From: Elusimicrobiota bacterium
Lineage (GTDB): Bacteria > Elusimicrobiota > Elusimicrobia > Elusimicrobiales > UBA9959
NCBI GenBank assembly: GCA_030637365.1
Contig: DAOWGR010000009.1
Coordinates: 1-10,441, forward strand
Length of the DNA stretch: 10,441 nt
Reading direction: 5' to 3'
Positions 6,273 to 10,441 of the stretch are shown in pieces. A program made the position numbers and the translations under genes. The number at the start of each line of letters is the position of its first letter. Position 1 is the first letter of the stretch. The notes beneath the pieces are model-generated. The model saw only the letters and a program-made list of their open reading frames with translations, was not told where the DNA came from and searched no databases.

Positions 6273-7355
6273 TTATTTTGTCTTTGCTTTGTTTAAAAAA
6301 ATATATTTTCGCCCTTTTTTTAAAACTGACTGAATTGCCGGCCCCATATTAAAGGAGGATTTGGATTCAGGCAGTATAAATTCTAACAAAAGAAGCAGGA
6401 AAACGATAAATAAAACAAATTGATATCTGTTTTTAAAACTGGCCCGTCTTGAAAATTTAATTTCCGAAAGCCGGGAGGTTCCGACGCTTTTAAGTATTTC
6501 ATGGGCCACCGCTTCCGCCTGGCTGTAACGGATATATTTTCCCGAAGTTTGAGCCGAGACTTCTTTTAAAATTTTTTCATTTAAGCGGGTGACTACGGTT
6601 TTTCCCGCCGCGTCTTTTTTATAGCCGGCGGGATTTCCTTTGGCATCCGTGAGAGGTATCAATTCTCCGTCTTCGCTCCCTATTCCGACCGTGAAAATGC
6701 GGACTTGATTTTCAGCGGCGTATTCGGCGGCGTCTTTAATATTTTCGGAAAAATCCTCTCCGTCGGTTATTATAATGGCGGCTTTTTCTCCGCCTCTGTC
6801 TTTCAGCATATTTACCGATTTTTCAATCGCTGTCGCCAAATCCGTGCCTTTTTGTTTTATCATGCCGACATGCAGAGATGAAACAAAATAATTAAAAGCG
6901 TCTTTGTCCGTGGTCAACGGGCATTGAGTGAAAGCGTTTCCGCTGAACGCCACAATGCCGGCGCGATAATTGTCAAAGGAGCTTATCAGGCTCTTTATCA
7001 TAAGCTTGGCGTTTTCCATTCTATTGGGTTTTAAATCTTTGGCCAGCATGGACATGGAAGTGTCAACCGTTATGACGATATTGCCGTTAAGCTCTCCCAC
7101 GCTTTCAAACTCCACGCCCCATTGCGGGCCGGCGGCTGAGATAAAAGCCAAAAACAGGGCGGCCAGAAAAAGCCGGTTTTTTATTTTTATTCTTAAAATG
7201 GCGGAGTTTTCGGTAAGCCGTTTATACGCTTGTTCGGGCAGTATTCTTTTAATGATATTTTTCTTTGAAGTTTCGCTTTTAAAAAAAACGACAAGAATCA
7301 AAGCGTAAGCCGCCAGCGAGTATATCAGGATATCCGAATGTTTGAAAAGATTCAT
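6273..7355 (-). CDS. batB: BatB, vWA-domain membrane protein
   Basis: The product has 360 residues: an N-terminal helix (about 10-25), a second helix (61-75, ending at the conserved GPQWG), a vWA domain (about 90-290) and a C-terminal helix (about 322-340) with a short tail. The MIDAS site is complete: D98-T-S100-M-S102, T171 in KGTDLATA, and D198 in TDGE. The 'CPLTTD' and 'GTDLATAI' stretches are typical of BatA/BatB. With BatA it probably forms the metal-dependent vWA pair of the complex, with the domain facing the periplasm. The ATG at 7355 has no visible SD sequence and lies next to an octamer repeat patch. A strong terminator separates it from batA, so batB may rely on readthrough or its own promoter. 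The family call is sure; B rather than A follows from position. Confidence 0.92.
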   Translation of the reverse strand: MNLFKHSDILIYSLAAYALILVVFFKSETSKKNIIKRILPEQAYKRLTENSAILRIKIKNRLFLAALFLAFISAAGPQWGVEFESVGELNGNIVITVDTSMSMLAKDLKPNRMENAKLMIKSLISSFDNYRAGIVAFSGNAFTQCPLTTDKDAFNYFVSSLHVGMIKQKGTDLATAIEKSVNMLKDRGGEKAAIIITDGEDFSENIKDAAEYAAENQVRIFTVGIGSEDGELIPLTDAKGNPAGYKKDAAGKTVVTRLNEKILKEVSAQTSGKYIRYSQAEAVAHEILKSVGTSRLSEIKFSRRASFKNRYQFVLFIVFLLLLLEFILPESKSSFNMGPAIQSVLKKGRKYIFLNKAKTK

Positions 7356-7358
7356 AAT

Positions 7359-7406
7359 CAGTTAGTGTCTTAGCGTCCTATAGTCGCGCTGTTTTATTGC
7401 TGTTTC
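7359..7406. repeat. Octamer repeat patch upstream of batB
   Basis: Six 8-nt blocks in register include GTCTTAGC, GTCCTATA, GTCGCGCT and GTTTTATT, flanked by CAGTTAGT and GCTGTTTC. The GTCGCGCT unit matches the octamers elsewhere in the operon. The patch reaches to within 3 nt of the batB ATG and fills its ribosome binding region. Confidence 0.6.
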
Positions 7407-7421
7407 TCTTTTTAAAGACAA
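7393..7421 (-). promoter_or_regulatory. Weak candidate promoter for batB-E
   Basis: On the minus strand TTGTCT (7421-7416), a 17-nt spacer and AATAAA (7398-7393) match the -35 and -10 consensus at four of six positions each. It lies between the batA terminator and the batB start, where a secondary promoter would be expected. In AT-rich DNA this match level is common. Confidence 0.22.
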
Positions 7422-7422
7422 C

Positions 7423-7443
7423 TTGTGACCTGTGACTTGTGAC
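7423..7443. repeat. Heptamer repeat, three units, in the batA-batB gap
   Basis: Three exact 7-nt units: TTGTGAC, CTGTGAC and TTGTGAC. They are the opposite orientation of the TGACNTG-like heptamers at 2228-2262. They lie between the terminator hairpin and the octamer patch. Confidence 0.7.
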
Positions 7444-7444
7444 T

Positions 7445-7468
7445 AAAAAGGCGCTTAGCGCCTTTTTT
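7445..7468 (-). terminator. Strong intrinsic terminator at the end of batA
   Basis: A near-perfect palindrome gives a stem of about ten pairs (AAAAAGGCGC with GCGCCTTTTT) and a 3-nt loop. On the minus strand the 3' arm runs into a U-tract, and on the plus strand too, so it could act in both directions. Its first bases overlap the batA stop codon (7469-7467). It lies inside the operon, before batB. Confidence 0.75.
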
Positions 7469-8450
7469 ACGGTATTCTCATAAAATAGGTTTTCTCAAGC
7501 AAAAAAACCAGGAGTAAAAGCATTATAGCCGGGAACAAAAAATAAGGATATAAATCCTTATAATTTGAAAATATTTTAATGTCAAATTCCGTTTTTTCCA
7601 TGGAGTCTATCAGAGAATATATTTCTTTCAACTCCTTCCTGTTCTTTGCCCTGAAAAATTTGCCGTCCGTTATGGCGGATAATTCCATTAAAGTGGCTTC
7701 GTCCAAATCTTCATTTATATAGCCGATCGGATTAAGGGGATTTCCTGTCGGAATTTGGGCTTTTCCTTTTGAAGCCGTGCCTATGGAATAGATTTTAATA
7801 TCAAATGTTTTGGCTATTTTGGCGGCATAAACCGGGTCGGATATTATGCCGGCGTTTGATCTGCCGTCGGTCAGCAGAATGATAATTTTGCTTTTGGCCG
7901 CGCTTTCTTTTATGTGATTTATGGCCGTCATTATCCCGTCGCCTATGGCGGTGCCTTTATTGTCAATCATATTCAGATATATCATGTCTATAAATTCGCT
8001 TATGGCCGGATAATCAAGCGTAAGCGGGCAAGTCATGACGGCTGTTTCGCCGAAAACCACAATGCCTATCCTGTCATTTGAGCGTTTTTTTATAAAGTCA
8101 ACGGCCGCTTTTTTAGCGGCTTCAAGCCTATTGGGGTTAAAGTCCAAAGCCGCCATGCTGTAAGAGGTGTCCAGACATAAAATTATATCCACGCCTTTTG
8201 CCGGCGGGATATCGCTTTTGGAAACTTCCTGCGGCCGCGCGAGCGCTATTATAATCAGAATAATGGCTGTTAATCTGCCGCCATAGCCGATAATGACGGA
8301 TAATTGCGCTTTAAGAGTTTCAGTTTGAGGAAGCTTAAGAGATATCTTTAAAGACGCTTTTTTGGCCATTGCCGGAATTAATTTTATGAGGGCCGCGGCG
8401 GCCAAAACAACGGGAATCAGATATAGAAATTGATAGTTTTTAAAAATCAT
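7467..8450 (-). CDS. batA: BatA, vWA-domain membrane protein
   Basis: The product has 327 residues, with membrane helices at about 8-25 and 58-72 (ending ARPQ), a vWA domain (about 85-285) and a C-terminal helix (about 300-320). The MIDAS site is complete: D94-T-S96-Y-S98, T167 in KGTAIGDG and D195 in TDGRSN. 'LARPQ', 'CPLTLDY' and 'GTAIGDGI' are signatures of BatA. I start at ATG 8450, because its ATGA overlaps the stop of the upstream gene (translational coupling) and AAAGG lies 7 nt before it. A longer frame from 8501 would only add a basic stretch antisense to no known motif and overlap the neighbour by 55 nt. An intrinsic terminator overlaps its stop codon. The assignment is firm. Confidence 0.93.
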   Translation of the reverse strand: MIFKNYQFLYLIPVVLAAAALIKLIPAMAKKASLKISLKLPQTETLKAQLSVIIGYGGRLTAIILIIIALARPQEVSKSDIPPAKGVDIILCLDTSYSMAALDFNPNRLEAAKKAAVDFIKKRSNDRIGIVVFGETAVMTCPLTLDYPAISEFIDMIYLNMIDNKGTAIGDGIMTAINHIKESAAKSKIIILLTDGRSNAGIISDPVYAAKIAKTFDIKIYSIGTASKGKAQIPTGNPLNPIGYINEDLDEATLMELSAITDGKFFRAKNRKELKEIYSLIDSMEKTEFDIKIFSNYKDLYPYFLFPAIMLLLLVFLLEKTYFMRIP

Positions 8451-9412
8451 CCGTTTGCCTTTAAGTTTTCTTTTTCTTCTCTGTAAGAGTGAAAGCGGCA
8501 TATGATTTCTTTTGAGGCCGTAAGGCCGCGGTCTCTTTCTTCGTCCGACGGTTTTAATTTGGCGAATTTAACAAGGTCTGAAAACTGCAGAAGCTCTTTT
8601 ACCTTTATCAGCAGTTCAATATCGCTGTTTTCTGTTTTTAATTTTTTCAAAAGGGTGTTTGTCGTCATTAAAGGGGCGGTGATGGAGAATTCATCCATGA
8701 TGTAAATCCTCAATATATCCGAAAGGCGGATATAGAATTTTTTTTGTTTTCCCTGTGTCCATAATTTGGACGCAGTCAAAATTCTGATATTTGCCATCGC
8801 TTTTTGATAAGGCGTTTTATTTTTTTGTCCTTTAATCTTTTGAATAATGGGGTCGCGCCTTTTCATTACCGTGAAAATAATCGCCGCTATAATGGCCGCG
8901 ACTATCAGAAAAAGCATAATCGCTTTTAATAGGGAAAAAAATTTGAACGGCGGATAAATATCGCGCACATCCTTGTCTTCTTTTTTTACATAGGGCAGGA
9001 TATTAACGGCAATGGCCGGGCTTTCAAGTTTAAGTATTTTCCCCTCTTCATTTTGAAGCGACCATGAAAGAGCGGGAAAAGTGGCTATGCCTATGTCAAA
9101 AGGGATAATGGTAAATTCAAATTTTTTGCTCGCGCTCGGTTCGCCTTCCGGCGTTTCGGGGCTTATCTCTTTAATTTAAATTATTTCAAAAGGCTCGGTG
9201 TTTTGATTTGTGGTTCCTATTTTTAAATTTTTGGAATATGAATTTTGATTTATTTCAAAAGTCAGTTTAAAGGGGCGGGCGAGTTTTATTTGGTCTGTTG
9301 ACGGCGATATGGAATACTTGATTGCCCCGGATTTTTCGTTTTCCAGGGCGGAGGCGATTGAGGATACGCAAAGAAGCAAAGATATGAGAAATATTTTTGT
9401 TAAACGGTTCAT
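8447..9412 (-). pseudogene. BatD-like/DUF4381-type membrane protein split by an in-frame TAA
   Basis: One reading frame runs from ATG 9412 (ATGA overlap with the DUF58 stop) to TGA 8449-8447 (overlap with batA), broken only by TAA at 9178-9176. Ignoring that codon gives about 320 residues: a signal peptide (about 1-22), one Ig-like periplasmic domain spanning the stop (about 30-140), a membrane helix (about 160-182) and a cytoplasmic helical domain with the conserved motif 'FYIRLSDILRIYIMDEFSI.AP.MTT' and 'SDLVKFAKLKPS'. Genes of this type lie between DUF58 and batA in many Bat operons. The 69 codons between the stop and a GTG at 8968 read as good protein with no frameshift, so the defect is one substitution. 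Fragments of 78 and about 173 residues could be made separately, but the GTG has a poorly placed SD. Mutation, strain polymorphism or sequencing error are all possible. Confidence 0.8.
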
Positions 9413-10296
9413 CGCGCTTTTATGTGTTCTCTCCGTTTGAAAAATTTCATAACGGGTTTGTAAACTTCTTCATCGGCGGCTATGTTTATAAAATCAATGC
9501 CGGATTTCAAGAATATTTTTTCCGTTTGCTTCCGGCGTTTATTATTGAGATTGAAATAATCTTTTAGAAAACTCGGGTTTGAAAAATCCGCGAGAAATGT
9601 TGAGGAGTCATCTTCCAGATTTTCCATTTGAGCCAGAATATTGACCGGTTTTATCTCTTTTTCCATTTTATCCGATATCACCACGGGAATAATATCATGC
9701 TTCATTTTTGCCAGTTTCAGCGATTTTTGAAAATTATCGTCCAGGAAATCGGATATCAGGATTATTATGGAACGCCTCTTTAAGAGCTTATTGGCTTCGT
9801 CTATGGCATGGGCTATATCGGTTTTTTTGCTTTGGGGCTTATAAGCTATCAGTTCGCGTATTATTCTTAAGACATGGTTTTTCCCTTTTCTTGGCGGAAT
9901 ATATAATTCGGTTCGGTCGGTGAACAGCAAAAGGCCGGTTTTGTCGCCGTTTTTAAGGGCGGAGAAAGCGAAGGTGGCGGCAAGTTCGGCCGAGGCGTCA
10001 TTTTTAAATTTTGCCTGTGAGCCGAAAAATTGCGAGCCTGAAATATCGCAAAGGACCATAACGGTCAATTCTCTTTCTTCCGAATATTTTTTGATAAACG
10101 GTTTTGAAAATCTGGCCGTTACATTCCAATCTATGTCGCGAATATCGTCGCCGGGAACATATTCCCGCACTTCGGAGAATTCCATGCCGCGCCCTTTGAA
10201 GACGCTTTGATATTCTCCGGCGAAAGTTTCGCTTACGAGTCTTCCGGTTTTTATTTCTATTTGACGGACTTTTTTTAATATTTCGGCGGTATCCAT
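9409..10296 (-). CDS. DUF58 family protein of the Bat/MoxR operon
   Basis: The 295-residue DUF58 protein has no membrane helix and is probably cytoplasmic. The N-terminal signature is intact: 'FAGEYQSVFKGRGMEFSEVREY' (residues 25-46, quoted with its key residues G35-R-G, E39, R44), then 'PGDDIRDIDWNVTAR' (48-62). A vWA-like fold follows with a MIDAS-type D84-I-S-G-S88, and 'ISDFLDD' further on. DUF58 proteins accompany MoxR AAA+ ATPases and the vWA Bat proteins and probably link them. The ATG at 10296 is set by the family's usual N-terminus. No SD sequence precedes it: a 25-bp tandem array ends 8 nt upstream. Its stop overlaps the next start (ATGA). moxR, its usual upstream partner, is not seen and may lie beyond the array. 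Confidence 0.93.
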   Translation of the reverse strand: MDTAEILKKVRQIEIKTGRLVSETFAGEYQSVFKGRGMEFSEVREYVPGDDIRDIDWNVTARFSKPFIKKYSEERELTVMVLCDISGSQFFGSQAKFKNDASAELAATFAFSALKNGDKTGLLLFTDRTELYIPPRKGKNHVLRIIRELIAYKPQSKKTDIAHAIDEANKLLKRRSIIILISDFLDDNFQKSLKLAKMKHDIIPVVISDKMEKEIKPVNILAQMENLEDDSSTFLADFSNPSFLKDYFNLNNKRRKQTEKIFLKSGIDFINIAADEEVYKPVMKFFKRREHIKAR

Positions 10297-10304
10297 ATAA
10301 TTAT

Positions 10305-10441
10305 CAAATTCTAAACTCTAAATCCTAAACAAATTCTAAACTCTAAATCCTAAACAAATTCTAAACTCTAAATCCTAAACAAATTCTAAACTCTAAATCC
10401 TAAACAAATTCTAAACTCTAAATCCTAAACAAATTCTAAAC
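10305..10441. repeat. 25-bp tandem repeat array, at least five units, truncated by the window edge
   Basis: Five full 25-bp units start at 10305, 10330, 10355, 10380 and 10405 with no mismatch seen, and 12 nt of a sixth follow. Each unit is itself three related heptamers (TTCTAAA, CTCTAAA, TCCTAAA) plus CAAA. The array starts 8 nt upstream of the DUF58 start codon. There are no unique spacers and no coding capacity. Confidence 0.95.

Noticed and set aside
8451..8501. Longer batA start at 8501
   Set aside because: The ATG at 8450 has an SD sequence, an ATGA overlap and the expected membrane-helix N-terminus; the extra 17 residues are basic and unlike the family.
8447..8968. Independent 173-residue gene starting at GTG 8968
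   Set aside because: The frame continues upstream as good Ig-like protein to the TAA and beyond to ATG 9412, so this is the C-terminal part of one gene.
9176..9178. Programmed recoding (selenocysteine or pyrrolysine)
   Set aside because: The codon is UAA, which is used for neither, and other genes here end normally with TAA.
113..10296. Plus-strand open frames across the window
   Set aside because: All overlap well-supported minus-strand genes and encode compositionally odd, unrecognisable products; they are antisense shadows.
10305..10441. CRISPR array
   Set aside because: The 25-bp units are contiguous and identical with no unique spacers, so this is a simple tandem repeat.

Overview
All recognisable genes lie on the minus strand, so the biology reads from right to left. 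The window is AT-rich with lysine- and isoleucine-rich proteins. Its core is a Bat (Bacteroides aerotolerance-type) operon of the kind found in Gram-negative bacteria: DUF58 protein, a short BatD-like membrane protein, two von Willebrand A (vWA) proteins, a TPR protein, BatD and a TPR/SH3 BatE. Gene order and products fit a diderm bacterium. The degenerate 7- and 8-nt spacer repeats resemble, from memory, those in uncultured lineages such as Omnitrophota or Elusimicrobiota. That placement is a guess and was not tested.

Layout from right to left: a 25-bp tandem array (10305-10441, running off the edge); DUF58 (9409-10296); a BatD-like gene broken by one in-frame TAA (8447-9412); batA (7467-8450); a strong hairpin terminator sitting on the batA stop codon (7445-7468); a repeat-filled gap; batB (6273-7355); batC (5573-6250); a repeat-filled gap; batD (3583-5502), which carries two repeat patches inside its reading frame; another repeat patch; and batE (2666-3475). 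A gap of about 550 bp (2113-2665) follows. It holds a hairpin, a structured element of about 190 bp with inverted termini, a heptamer repeat patch, and an extended -10 promoter with a 12-bp palindrome. That promoter probably drives a second small operon of a COG3937 phasin-like coiled-coil protein (1819-2112) and a UbiB/AarF-family atypical kinase (113-1786). A possible next gene starts at base 20 and leaves the window.

How the genes may work together (family knowledge plus inference): DUF58 and the two vWA proteins have metal-dependent adhesion (MIDAS) motifs and membrane anchors. BatC, BatD and BatE add TPR, Ig-like and SH3 surfaces on the periplasmic side. They are thought to form an envelope complex usually paired with a MoxR AAA+ ATPase. 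No moxR is visible here; it may lie beyond the right edge.

The most unusual signals are (a) the single stop codon splitting the BatD-like gene, (b) a family of degenerate period-7/period-8 repeats filling several gaps of the operon and also present in frame in batD, including its signal-peptide n-region, and (c) the coincidence of those repeats with start codons that lack a visible Shine-Dalgarno (SD) sequence.
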